Assembly: GCA_020744425.1 (NCBI GenBank)
Contig: JAGMUV010000008.1
Span: forward strand, 62,001 to 126,000
Source: Dactylonectria macrodidyma
Lineage: Eukaryota > Ascomycota > Sordariomycetes > Hypocreales > Nectriaceae
DNA length: 64,000 bases
Direction: 5' to 3'
The notes under the pieces were generated by a model. That model saw only the letters and a list, made by a program, of their open reading frames with translations. It searched no databases and was not told the DNA's origin. Shown in pieces: positions 11,315-22,522 of this stretch. The translations under genes and the position numbers were made by a program. Each line of letters begins with the position of its first letter. Position 1 is the stretch's first letter.

Positions 11315-12500
11315 CCCGAGATCACGTTACAGTAAAAACGAATTGGGAAGGCTTGGCGTCAGATTTGTAGTTGGACAACCCCCTGTCGGTTCCCGGGGTA
11401 GTAGTCCCCTTCACCTCTCGCTTCGCTTTCAGTTCCGGGGCATTCCGCCCGGGAGGATAAGCCTCATAGGGCCCACAACGCTAAGCCTCGTTACATTGTT
11501 TTTCCGGTGTCTTGTTTTCTAGCCTTCCACTCCTGGTTCTTCCCATTTCTAGCCCCTGTTGTTCCTATGCGACAGGCCTGCTTGAAGGCCAGATTCTCCA
11601 AGTGTTCAACGTCCTATCCTCAGCGGCTGAAGCCTGGTCTGTCTGTGAGAGGCTGTAGTGCCAGATTTAGCTGTTTTTGTGTTGTTAGTAGGTTTTTATG
11701 GCTGTGTAACATCCAATCTTCCCGTTCTTTATCGCAAACTTGATCGCTGCTCGCACCGCTTGTAAGTTCGTCTCCACTTGTCTCCGTCCGCCGCCGTCTT
11801 GCCGCCTAAAAAGAACGAGAGATCCCCCATCTTTGTTTGGTCAATTCTCCGCATATCCTCTCGTTGCGTCTCCCACTTCCTGCATTTGAACAGGAAATGT
11901 TCTATGCTTTGAAACCTGAGGACTATTCGGGCTTCGAGCTTATGACCATGACGCGGCCTCCGTGGACCAAGAGCCGTTTCGCATCACCAGCTGCATCTAC
12001 CTGTGTTTTTGCATGCATAAGCTATTGTGCTCCAGCTTCAGCTCTCCACACGCCGTGGAACGCGACATTGCGCATGAGCGGGCACAAGTAGGCTGTTGCA
12101 TGTCCACTGGCGCTGACAGTGCGCTAGCACTGATGCGCCAGCCCACCCCCGACGGTGATAGATAAGCGCTAGTTCATCACTTGCGTTAGCACATGTAGGC
12201 GGCGCGCGGCGGCGACTGGCACAACACGTGCCAGGATACATGAGACGGTACAGAGAAGCTGATTGGCCGCGGAGCGCTTTGACCTGGTGGCGGCCAGACC
12301 GACAAGGTTGAAATGGTTAAGTATACATATCGAGACTTATATCACCCTAATGAGAAAGCCCAGGACACTCCAATAGTATTCCATATATTATATGCATTCT
12401 AAAACTGCGCTGCTCAGAAGCTTCATGGTGTTTTTGACATACGGTAGCAACATTGCAGAAATGTAGAGGCACATGAGTTCTGTTAGAGGCATTCTGCCAA
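11315..12500. other. No recognisable gene
   Basis: GC-moderate DNA with overlapping short open frames on both strands. None has a known motif or a coherent exon structure. Confidence 0.4.
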
Positions 12501-12502
12501 AA

Positions 12503-12562
12503 TATATGGGCGCCCTTAACTACCCCACTTCTAATCCACCCAACCCACCCAGCCCACCCACG
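12503..12562 (-). repeat. Fragment similar to the subterminal DNA of the hAT at 2762
   Basis: The stretch containing CCCCACTTCTAATCCACCCA matches the reverse complement of about 2883-2942 inside the left end of the first hAT, with roughly four in five bases identical over ~58 bp. It is a small relic of a related element. Confidence 0.55.
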
Positions 12563-12695
12563 ACATCGTTGAAAGTGAAAAGTTGGCTTCGGAGACTGCG
12601 AGGCTAGGAGCACCTGGTTGACAGATCTATGACTAGCTCTCCCACTGCCGCTGTTTGAACCCCGGACTAAGCTATAGCAACCCGCTCTTAGTTGA

Positions 12696-13134
12696 ATGGC
12701 GCCGGATAGCTCGTCAATTTACCATTCCGTCCCATACAACATCATTAAATACTCTCATTGTATGGTCCCACACCTGCTTGTCTGTCCCATCACTCACGGC
12801 CAAAGCACTGCCAATTATCAGAATTACGGTAATAACTTCAATGCTAATGGTGGCGGCGTATATGCTATGGACTGGGCCTCAGATCACATTTCTATCTGGT
12901 TTTTCGCCCGCAATCAGATCCCTGACAACATTAAGACCGAATTCCTTGACCCGTCTGCTTGGGGCTTGCCTACTGCGCGCTTCACCGGTGGCTCTGGCTG
13001 TAACATAGATACCTATTTTATGAGCAACAGCCTAGTCTTCGACACCACCTTCTGTGGAGACTAGGCTGGCTCCGCACACACAACCGCTTACTCCATCACT
13101 ATCTCCACACGTTGCGCGATAAGAGTTTCGAATT
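12696..13134 (+). pseudogene. GH16 endo-1,3(4)-beta-glucanase C-terminal remnant
   Basis: From about 12790 the plus frame reads as the C-terminal half of a fungal secreted GH16 glucanase, an enzyme that cleaves beta-1,3/1,4-glucans. Visible pieces are NYGNNFNANGGGVYAMDW, ISIWFFARNQIP, DPSAWGLP, GCNIDTYF and LVFDTTFCGD. A TAG stop (13062-13064) sits exactly where the family has Trp in CGDWAG, and the next codons read A-G-S-A, so it is a TGG-to-TAG change of the type RIP makes. The catalytic ExDxxE part and the signal peptide are missing upstream. The 28 codons after the ATG at 12696 do not look like GH16. A decayed 3' fragment. Confidence 0.7.
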
Positions 13135-14271
13135 GAAGTCCCACACCCACCATTTCACCCCCTGTCGGGCTGGTGTTGCCGCCCACCAATAGCGCCAGCC
13201 AACACCAACCTACCAACAGACAGCCAAGAAAACGGAGGTCACACGGATGTCTGCCATCCAAAGGCACACTTTGCGGCAGGGAGATGGCCTCAGGCTCTTC
13301 AACGTGCATTTTTGCGGACCAAATGGAAAATCTAGATAATGATCCTCAAGTTAAACGCATGGCAGCCTCGCTTGAACTGGTGAAAAGCCTTCTCTGGAGC
13401 TGGGTTTGCAATCAAGGTTCAACACCGTAATGTCAAGTCCAGGACCCCCTTGTTAGACTCTACGACAACCCTGCAAAACTGTTGGAACTAGCTTGCACAT
13501 GACATGGATTACCTGCAGCTGAGGACGAAAACAGAATCTGCCCCGCACCAACGGCCCAGTAATGTTTCGGCCCGAGGCACATTGTCCTGTGGTGTGATCA
13601 CAGTGCGGTTGTTGGTCGAGCATCATTGCGGTGAAGTTCTGGTTAGAGTGTAGGTCATTTCGGAGAGTTGTTACTTGAGGTATTCTGATGTATTTAGTTA
13701 TGGTGCTATTGTTGTCTAGATATGGTCATAGTAGAGTTTCAGTTCATGTATGATTACTCTTGATTATGATTCTTAGTGGCCAATGGTTATAATGCCGCCC
13801 TCGGTCGGCCAATGATTGGTTTAGTTCTTGGCTGACAATGATCACAGTTCAAATTTTGTTTGACGATAGGTACAGCGCAGTATTCGATTAAGAATTCTTA
13901 CTATCCAGTCCTTGTTTTCATTCTAGAGTACAGTCCTTCGCCGGCTTGTTACGGTGGAGTTAAATGGTGCTACATGCTTACAGACAGTCTCTCGTTTGGG
14001 CATTGTGGGGCGGTTCATTACGGTGTATGGATTACAGTGTGGCCATGGGCCCCTCACAGAGTAATTAGTCGGCCGGCCGCCAATAATATTCTAAACCAGA
14101 CTGTCGGATCCCGAGCCAGGCGTCATAAAGAGAGTGCTTCGCCTAGTCCGACCAACACCCCTTAATTCATTTTTTTTTCTTCAACAGGGCGCGTACTCAA
14201 GCTGCCAGCTCGATTTCCAACTCGGTTTTCGCCGGTCGCATTTTGTCAGGCTTTGACTATCTCATCTCGGC
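13135..14271. other. No recognisable gene
   Basis: Short open frames occur on both strands without known motifs. The last ~100 bases before 14272 are probably the 5' leader of the zinc-finger gene and include a run of T residues near 14170. Confidence 0.4.
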
Positions 14272-17200
14272 ATGGCGCAGACAAGTCTTGATCTGCGTTC
14301 CGGTGATGCTACGCCGATAGAGGCATTGATGGGGTACCCCAGCTTCCAATCGCTTCATCCGATTTCCCAAAATCTTTTGAACGCCCCATTTTCAAAACTG
14401 AATGTCGAGACAACGCGAGTTCCACCAAGTCCTTCAATAGAGTCCGGTGATTCCGACTCAGTCATCGGGGAGACCATTGTCTGCGCGCCCTTTCCGGTCA
14501 GTGAACCGTGCCAGATGTCTTGCCAACAGCGTATTGATACGTAAGATTAGCTGCTACCGGTCAATTTTACACAGAATGACACCACAGAACAAGACTGGCA
14601 TCGAAACGCCATGCCTGCAACGAGATCCATATCTTTCGACGAAGTCTTCCAAGGTGGCAAAGTCCCTGTCAATCAAATCATCATCCAGTTCCCAAATAGC
14701 GACGGATCATGGTTTATTCTACGTTGCGATGAGCATGACCATGATTTCATGTATCCTCCTCTTAGAGGTGCTGCGGCCCATCTGAGGAGTAAGAAGCATG
14801 GTTGGCTACGGAATCCATCTAATGCGGTCATCGTCGAGCACTTCGGGATTGAGGTTTTGAACTGCAACGCTGAACTGGCAGAGAAGAACAATTCTATTTC
14901 TTTTAAAGTCGGTCAGGGTAGCATGAAGCGTTCAATTTCCCGCATCGCGGATGGAATGCCTAGACGACGGACTTCGGGATCAGAGAAGAGACCAAAGTTT
15001 ACCACCAAGGGATGCAGCCAGACTGGAGTCGACCGACATGGCGGTCTCAAGCGGCAATCAAAGCAAAGAAGGCACGAGGGAATCTCTAGCCGGCCGAATT
15101 TATCTGGCATACTGGGAAACGACGAAAGATTGGTTGCCCGCGCTTCTTCTACCTCACATCGGCCGAGAGGAATTCGGGGTACCCAGTACACTTGAGAGCA
15201 TTGGCTTGACAGACTACATCCCTGAGTGCTACGACTACGACCCAGAAACCAAAGATCTCAAGTGGAAGAAGGGATACGAACATGGGGGGCCTCGTGTCAT
15301 GGAGCGGGAATTTCCCGTCTTATACTTTGATGGGAACAAGTTCCCAGATGGAAGCCCTGCTGATTGGGTGAGGGCAGGAGATTTGCAGGATTTGGATGTG
15401 TTTGATGCCTCGCCACGTCTTGTGCCGAATTTGAAGATTGCAAAGAATTACCTCCGGAGGCGCATAGAAAAAGAGGCCGACGCCGCAAGCGAAAGTGCTA
15501 CTGCGTTGTTAGAAAGTGAGTTTACCCGTCGAATCCTGACTGCGGCTCATGCTAACCAAACTACCATTAAGTCGAATCAGATTCCGGGACCACGTCTTCA
15601 TCTTGTGTCGCGGGAAGTGGCAGTCCTATCACATCCGCCTTAGGTGGCATGGTCCCATTGATGGGGGAGCTTGCTACCGAACCGATCTTTCGAGAAAGGG
15701 AAGTCTCTTCGTTTCCAAGCATGGAATCAGAAATATCGCGACCAGATTCTCAGCTGGAGCACGCCAATCGAAATTGTTGCGGGAATGCCCTTGAGCCCGA
15801 GTTGGGGAGCGTTCCAGATGCAGAGCAAACCACCAGTTTTGACACTCGCTCGCAAATGGCTGTTCCGGAAGTAAATTACCGAACGACGATAGAAGACGAA
15901 GCAAATTATGAGACAGAGTCTTCATCCGGCGTCGCACGAACCAGAAGTCCTGCCATGTCTATTTCTATCGACTTGAACCAATTAGAGGAGGAGCCGGCAG
16001 CGGAATCATTCTCCCAGGAAAGGGAAACCTCTTTGACTCCAAGTGTGCAATCAGAAGTTCTCTCGCAAGACCCCCGGCTGAAGCAACGCGACCGAAGTTG
16101 CCACGAGAGTGCATCTGAGCCTAAGCTGGGGAGCGCTCCAAACGCAGAGCGAGCTATCAGCACCAATGCTCGCTCGCAAATGGCCGACCCTGAGACAATC
16201 TCCATCTCAAGTTCAGAAGACGAAATGTCTGATAAAGGCCAACCGAACACAGCAAATGAACTGCGAAGTGTCCAACCTGCCAACGACGCGATGCAGATTG
16301 ACAGTGGTGATTCAACTAGGAACAACGACAAAGGCACCACACAAACCAACGACCCTTCCCCATCACCTGTACACATCCATCAACACCGGATTCAACGCGC
16401 CTTGTCCAATCACATGGCAGCTGACCTACTCAAGCTGAAAATAAAGTCAATCGATCTCAAATTTCCGAAAGCAATACCAGGGCTCGAAACAACGCAGCCT
16501 CAGCTACCCCCAGCTCGACCTCCAACTGTTCAATGGCATGCTGGAGCTCTCGTTCCACCAGATAATGAACCCAACTCCTCAACATCCAATTGCCATCCCA
16601 TACAAATGTCGGTGTCCCAGGAACCCAACGATTCCATTACAAACACCAATCTTTCCAAAACTTCACAATCAGGAACATTCCACACCCTACAACCGAAACC
16701 TCCTATCACAGCTTCAGATCCAACGGGCAGGCCACAGGTAGCGATACCTCGGGACGGCGACGATAGAACTACATTTGCCACCCCTTCCAAGGTTTTACAA
16801 ACATTCCGCGCTTTGACTTCGAAACCCCCGGTCACAGCTCCGACAAGTGGATCACAATCTCGAGCGGCCGGGATACCGCCGGGTCAAGTTCTGAGTACAC
16901 AACTCGGTGCTGGGGTTTTTGTTCCCGTCAATACTGGGGTCAACTCCTTAGCACCCCTTGTCGGCCAGACACAAGCGTCAAAGCCTCAGACTCTCCAAGT
17001 TCCAACTGCCCACATTCCATCTGTAAATACGACTGTTGTCAAGACATCACACTTAGGAACACTCCACTTGATACGCGAGCAATCCTCACTCAGATCCCCA
17101 GACAAGCCGCCGGTCAAACCACTAGTCAGAGTTCCGTTTCCACACAACATTCAACTGCAAACGGGTAGGCCACGATTTGGCCAGCCACCGCACGAGGTCC

Positions 17201-17409
17201 CACCATACTTTCTCAATCGCCTGCGAGAATTGACGGGAAGCCAAGATGAAAACCCCCTAATATCTGCATTTCTTACAAAAGGCCTTTACCTTTGCCCTTG
17301 GTGTCAGAAAAAATATCATCGCGCCGTCAATTTTACGGATCATCTGGTCTTGAATCATAGCAGGTCGCCCGACCCGAAGCAAGGGCCCATCGTGTCTCGG
17401 GCAGCTTGA
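14272..17409 (+). CDS. Large fungal protein with a C-terminal C2H2 zinc finger
   Basis: A four-exon model. Exon 1 is 14272-14496 and exon 2 begins at 14575 (intron 14497-14574). Exon 2 ends near 14917 and exon 3 starts near 15018; this junction is uncertain because several GT/AG pairs keep frame. Exon 3 ends at 15515 and exon 4 is 15572-17409 (intron GTGAGT...GCTAAC...AAG). The model gives 967 aa. Exon 3 carries a conserved module seen in many fungal hypotheticals (GRIYLAYWETTKDWLPALLL, WKKGYEHGGP, FPVLYFDG). Exon 4 is Ser/Pro/Thr-rich and contains a duplicated block of about 75 residues. The C-terminus has CPWC...H...NH, a C-x2-C-x12-H-x4-H finger near 17293-17355. It may act in the nucleus, but no function is known. 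Confidence 0.7.
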
Positions 17410-17740
17410 CTCTGGCTTTGACAGCGATATGATCGACTTGACTACTGAATCGTAGCAAAAAGTCTGTAGATGTAATGATGTTATTTCTTTTACTCAATTC
17501 ATAGAGATCCTCCAGTAGACTGTGATCGCAAGCTTGAACAAACTGGAACAATAGTAGAATTTGCCAATAATTACTAGTACGTGGATACTGACACGCGGAG
17601 GATTCAAATTGCCATGTATAATCAGAAAGAGAAACCTTCACATCGATATTTTCCAACACATTCTTAGACATATGTTGGATTGTGACCAAGTATGCTGTGA
17701 TATAACATTCACAACCCCCCCACCCAGGGATGGACATCTA
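17410..17740. other. No recognisable gene
   Basis: Downstream flank of the zinc-finger gene. A minus-strand open frame of 134 codons here has no recognisable motif. Confidence 0.4.
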
Positions 17741-17810
17741 TCGAATGAGTAGTCGAATCGATAGATTCATTCAACGCCAAGTCTTACGAATGCCGAATCG
17801 AACGCCAGGA

Positions 17811-17890
17811 CATTCGATTCGATACGAATCTTCCACAAGCTCATTCGATTCGATACGAACCTACCACCAGCCCGTTCGATTCGCATCGAA
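17811..17890. repeat. Three spaced copies of a TTCGATTCGATACGAA motif
   Basis: CATTCGATTCGATACGAA occurs near 17812 and 17844, and a diverged copy (GTTCGATTCGCATCGAA) near 17873, with roughly 30-bp spacing. A related TCGAATCGAT lies near 17753. They lie just outside the TIR of the Tc1/mariner element, so they belong to older repeat DNA. Confidence 0.6.
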
Positions 17891-17901
17891 GCATATTTAT
17901 A

Positions 17902-19286
17902 CAGTGGGGTTGCAAAAGTTCCGACAATTTCCCGCTTTTCCCTTCACTTGCGATCGCGATCACGGACATCACGCCGGGCCTCAGTAACTTCAACAGCCAC
18001 AACTCAACCATTAGGCCTCGGGTCAGAGCCAAATCTCATCATAGTCCTCATCGAAGGACGAAGATTGTGTACAAATATAATTCTGGTATCCCAGCTACTC
18101 GAATAGCTGCAGACGAGGGCATTTCTAAACATGCAAATATTTGGCATCATCCGGCGCTACAAACATCAAAAAAGCGCCCAGAGCAATCCGCGCTCTGGGC
18201 GCCCGACAATTATATCAACCCGTGATAAAAATCATATATTCAGAATCGCCGATCAAAACCCTTTCGTCACATGTACAGAAATCCTTGAATTGACCGGTCT
18301 GCGTTGCCATAAGACGACTTTAACTCGGTGGCTACCGAAACAGGGCATCCAACACCACCTCGTACTTCGACGGCCATTTCTGAGCCCAGCTGTGGCCGAA
18401 AAAAGGCTGGCTTTTGCACAGCAGTACATCAATAAAGATGAAAGCTTTTGGCATACTTGGATTTTCTCTGACGAGGTCTCAATCGCTCGTGGTGATGGCG
18501 AAAGGCAGAAGTGGGTGTTCTGCCGATATGTAAGTTGAACGCCTTGTCTTTAGATCACTTTCCTAACCGCACCTAGGGCGAGAGACTTAAGAAAAAGTAT
18601 ATACAGGGCCAGAAGAAGCCAACGAGGCATTCTAAGATGTTTTTTGGTGCATTCAGCTTAGACAGAGCTACGCCTTTGGTCCCTTTAGACGGGGACCCCG
18701 AATCCATCCGCAGCGGCGTTTCTAGCCGGATTATTCTGGAATGCTTAAAGCAGCATCTTCCTGAAGTTATTGATGAAGGAATGACATTTCAGCACGATAA
18801 CGGACCAACTTATAAAGCCCGTATTGTGCAGGGTTGGCTGCGTAGCTATGCTAGAAGGGAGGGGGTCTTTTTGCCAACTTGGCCGCCTTATTCACCTGAT
18901 CTTAATCCCATCGAAAATCTGTGGGCTATCCTAAAAGAGAGGATTTGCGAACGTTATCCGGAACTTGGAGAGCTTCCAAGGAATTCTCACTCTTTAGAAC
19001 GTTTAGTTGATGCTGCCATAGAGCTGTGGGCTGAGATTGATGACGAGGTGTTCGAAAACCTGATAAATTCGATGCCTGCACGGATGGAGGCGGTTGTGGA
19101 AGCAACTGGCTGGTACACAAAATATTGATATAATTCATAGTAAACTCCAGCTTCTGGGCTTCAAATTCATCTAGAATATGATTTAATATGATATTATTTG
19201 GGTGCACAATGCGAAGTCAAAGGTTGGGCAGCCATCAGGAAAAGATGGGTGGATCCGGGCGTTGTCGGAACTTTTGCAACGGACTG
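17902..19286 (+). mobile_element. Tc1/mariner transposon with TIRs and TA target duplication
   Basis: The left end CAGTGGGGTTGCAAAAGTTC (from 17902) and the right end, read in reverse as CAGTCCGTTGCAAAAGTTCC (to 19286), share about 25 bp of TIR ending in CCGACAA. Both are flanked by TA (17900-17901 and 19287-19288), the normal target of this superfamily. The element is 1,385 bp long and carries one transposase gene on the plus strand. Confidence 0.9.
18065..19128 (+). pseudogene. Tc1/mariner-type transposase, frameshifted near its N-terminus
   Basis: A DDE transposase that cuts and pastes the surrounding element. The N-terminal helix-turn-helix is split: VYKYNSGIPATRIAADEGIS is read in one frame (about 18070-18125), then IFGIIRRYK and NPRSGRPTIISTRDK continue in another from about 18135. 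The catalytic region follows: IFSDEV (first Asp), an intron at 18530-18576 (GTAAGT, CTAAC, TAG), FQHDNGPTYKA (second Asp) and WPPYSPDLNPIENLWAILKE (third acidic residue). The C-terminus is intact to 19128. Apart from the frame change near 18130 it looks complete. The frame change may disable it, or a small intron I cannot see may repair it. Confidence 0.8.
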
Positions 19287-19288
19287 TA

Positions 19289-20765
19289 GGTTGGAAGTCC
19301 AAATGTCATGTGTGCAATTGGCGGGCTCCTTACTGCACGTCAGATTCAGCGACCGTCCACGTGTTAAGCTTACTGTCATGAGCCAAAGTACTTCGACCTC
19401 TGGATGGGTGACGGAGAGTCAAAAGAGCGTAGCCTCGCGTATTTCAACCAGAAGGTGGCCTATCTGTCAAACAACTTACGATAGGTATGGCAGGTCGACC
19501 CAACCTACCCGGGGACAAAAGAATGACCAGGTGCTGTGAGGCGTCGATGCCGGAAATCCTATTGTCATTGTTCTAGTTACAATGAGACACAAACATATAC
19601 GATCTGTATTCAATTCCTTGCTCTAATCTTTATGCGCCATTCCGAGGCAAAGACAATGCTATCTTGATTCAAGTTCTATAGTATGTGTCGTCCGCTACGA
19701 ACCAGGAGCCAAAGATGACAAGGCTATCAAGAGAAGGAAAATAGCGGGCTTGGATCACGACTCAACGCCGATTCGACGGCCAATAAATAACGCAGGTTAT
19801 TCTTAAGGAGATCTCCGCACTAACCTCCGCATCCACCCGCAATAGAACAACGGGGGTCCGCTTTGTTGATCAACTCCATGGGATAGAGCACTAGCTGGGC
19901 CATTTAGATTGCTTGGGTGCACGATGCCGACTCGAACGGTACAGAAAGACGCATCTACCACGAGATGCCTTGTAGACGCTATATGCTGAGGTAGAGACAA
20001 AAGGGCCAAAGGTTGCGAGGATGGGGAGGAGTGAAAAGCGGAGGTTCAATCGGCAGGGCCTGGTCGGGTAATATTGTGGCTGGGTGGGAATTACAACTAC
20101 AACAACCAATCCGTTTGAATGTGTCTCGTGATAAGATATACAGCCCTCGGCTGCAGGCAGAAAGTGAGATGGTCTCAGCCTCATATGCAAAGATGGCGTG
20201 GCGGGGTACTGCCTCCTGGTTTGGCCGCATCGTAGCCAATCGAGCTGGAGACGCAGCACTGTTTGTTGAATCCAGAAGAGGCGCAGTCTCGGGCTGAGAG
20301 GTGGAAAGCAAGGCGTATTTGGTATTGCAGCTATTGTCCACACCAGCAGGTAGTCCAATACATCCATGGCGAGGTAGCCTATGGAGAGTTCGGGATTTTT
20401 GGCCAGGCGGACACACGACCAGCTGCGGGTGATAGGATGCCCACAGTCCGGACTACCCGTAGGGTCTGGCTAAGTGGGCAAGCCACTTAGTAGGGCAGAA
20501 AATCTTGGAACAGTCAAAAAAGCCTGGAACAGAGTGACCCCCCCAAAATCACAGCCAAAAATGGCCCCTGATGCTACAATTGATTCTGACAGTTGTTCGA
20601 GCATTTTTATTACGCAAAGGTAGATATCCTAGCAGCTGAAGCTCTCGCGAAAATGAATATGTCATCAAATGCCGTAAAAAAGTGGCTTGTGTGCCGGAAT
20701 TGCGACCCGCGGGCAGACGTGCAACCCGCCCTGCTTGCTCTTTGAGGACGCCCTGCCACCGCAAT
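19289..20765. other. No recognisable gene
   Basis: Overlapping open frames of up to 158 codons occur on both strands around 19890-20420 but show no known domain, and their composition suggests chance frames. Confidence 0.4.
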
Positions 20766-21686
20766 TTATATGGTATCTCGTCTGCAAGAGTCTTCACGCT
20801 TCCGGAGGCGGTCACGGAATGTCTTGAGGTCCTTTTTTATGTGCTTGTATGTAGACTGGTGATGTTGTGTGCGTGGTTGTGGGCATGGTGTTTCTGGCCC
20901 GTCATCCACTTCTTCCGCCAAAGTGACCGGCGGCGAGGATAGTTCCCACGACCGCAATTCTTGTGATGCCGTGATAATTTCAATATCATCGTCATCACCG
21001 GGCTCGCCTCTATTATATTCTTTATTCTTGGGACTAAAGGAGGTCTCGTTGTGGTCATCTTCATCGTTGAAGTAGTTGAGACTGGTGGAGCTAAGAGAAG
21101 CGTCACTTTCTAGCTCACGGTGTAATGCGGTGAGCTCTGCAGCCTCAGAGAGAGGTTTCGATGCATATTTGAGCTTGCGGATAGCTGCTTGAATGCGATG
21201 ATCTGGCTTGGTATCGACAATGAAGCCATCGTTGCGTTGCCCGAGGAGGTCGAGATACTTCTGGCTGGTGGTTTCCATGTCTAGAAAGTCATCCTTTTGG
21301 CCCGTTAGCTCCAGCCACGTCATGAACTTCGGGACTTTCTTCATAACGCCGTCAACTTCAGCTGTTGATGTTGTCCTAATATTAGAATTCTCCTTAATAG
21401 AAGTGGTCGTGTCACTATTCAACTCTAGTAAGGGTGTACAAGCGCCAACCGTCATCCACGTAGCAGGAGGATTGACATCAGTAAAGGGCACAGTGTAGGT
21501 CTGGCCAACCCGAATATAAGCAGGGTTAAGACCCTGGTTAAGCTCGGTAAATTTATCATAGTTTGGAAGGTTGAGGACATCAGCAGCCATGTCAACGGTT
21601 TCATATCTCCAAGGTGCCCAAAGAGCAACGTCAGTACAGAATGCACTGGTCAGAGAAATCTGACATAAGAAGAGGAGCAAAATCAT
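20766..21686 (-). CDS. Secreted protein with a LysM-like N-terminal module
   Basis: A single-exon frame of 306 aa starting at an ATG at 21686. Residues 1-16 (MILLLFLCQISLTSAF) look like a signal peptide. Residues 26-68 resemble a divergent LysM fold: an aromatic start, AADVLNLPNYDKFTELNQGL, and then NPAYIRVGQTYTVPF with the typical G-Q-x-Y-x-V-P ending. LysM domains bind chitin or peptidoglycan, so a cell-wall or effector-like role is an inference. The C-terminal half is polar and acidic (EDDH, EPGDDDDIEI) and ends in a basic helix (KHIKKDLKTFRDRLRKRED), which is odd for a secreted LysM protein. A TATATAAA box lies about 80 nt upstream. Confidence 0.55.
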   Translation of the reverse strand: MILLLFLCQISLTSAFCTDVALWAPWRYETVDMAADVLNLPNYDKFTELNQGLNPAYIRVGQTYTVPFTDVNPPATWMTVGACTPLLELNSDTTTSIKENSNIRTTSTAEVDGVMKKVPKFMTWLELTGQKDDFLDMETTSQKYLDLLGQRNDGFIVDTKPDHRIQAAIRKLKYASKPLSEAAELTALHRELESDASLSSTSLNYFNDEDDHNETSFSPKNKEYNRGEPGDDDDIEIITASQELRSWELSSPPVTLAEEVDDGPETPCPQPRTQHHQSTYKHIKKDLKTFRDRLRKREDSCRRDTI

Positions 21687-21760
21687 GGATAATAGTTTTG
21701 ACTAGTTCGCTACTGAGTGAAAATGTAGGCAAGCCGTATTTCACTCCTGGGGGGCAAGAT

Positions 21761-21768
21761 TTTATATA
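21761..21768 (-). promoter_or_regulatory. TATA box of the LysM-like gene
   Basis: On the minus strand TATATAAA lies 75-82 nt upstream of the ATG at 21686, a normal distance for a fungal core promoter with a short leader. Confidence 0.5.
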
Positions 21769-22522
21769 GTTACTAAATACAATGCACTAAATGCTGTTGC
21801 CCAGCTAGATCAGGAAATGACAGAATTAAAACTGTCGACAGATCTTGATCGTGTTCCGTAGATTGTGCGTTCGCTCCATGGTCCAGATTTGGCCATCATT
21901 TTAGGAGGGTATGAGCTAGTAATGAACTACAGCTGCGATTGTTTACACAGTGGCGTAACGGTTAGAGGTGTGCCGTAACATATAGCCGGAGACGATCACA
22001 TTGATAAATTGACATAAAGCCATAGAAAATTTGTGCCTCTATCATGCTGTGAGCCATGCACAACATCCAATTTTAAATATCTCGCGGCCGAATTATCACT
22101 CTTGTATCATGCTTTCCTGCGGATAGCAAGCTATCCTACAGAATATAAGCAAGTTGGCCCTTAACGGGGTGAGCATGAGTCTGTTATCAAAACCATAGCA
22201 GAGAAAAAAAAGCAGGAATTCAGTTATATGCTATCTACTCCGTATCCTAGTTTGCCTGCCCGTATCCTCGTTCGCCTGGTTCCGTCACTCTCCATCCTAT
22301 TATCCACTGCCCGTCTCTCTTTGGTACTGCTCTAATTGGCTGAGAAGCGCTGGAGAATACACGCCAAGCGGTTTCCCCTCTTCTGAATTTTAACTTGATT
22401 GAGCAAACCTGGCTTACGGCCTTCTTCCTCTTTATGGAGACACTATTAACTGATGTAATTGATTGGCCTTGAATCTCTTCGAGAACATTTCCTATATAAT
22501 AGAGCACCTGGGTTAATAACTT
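21769..22522. other. No recognisable gene
   Basis: AT-leaning intergenic DNA up to the right arm of the long inverted repeat. One 86-codon minus-strand frame has no motif. Confidence 0.4.

Noticed and set aside
11507..12240. Several short frames that looked like a retroelement end
   Set aside because: No reverse transcriptase, RNase H or zinc-knuckle motif could be confirmed on either strand.
19790..20420. Overlapping frames of 145-158 codons on the minus strand
   Set aside because: Two frames overlap fully, neither has a known domain, and the composition (many Pro/Ser/Cys/Arg) fits non-coding DNA.
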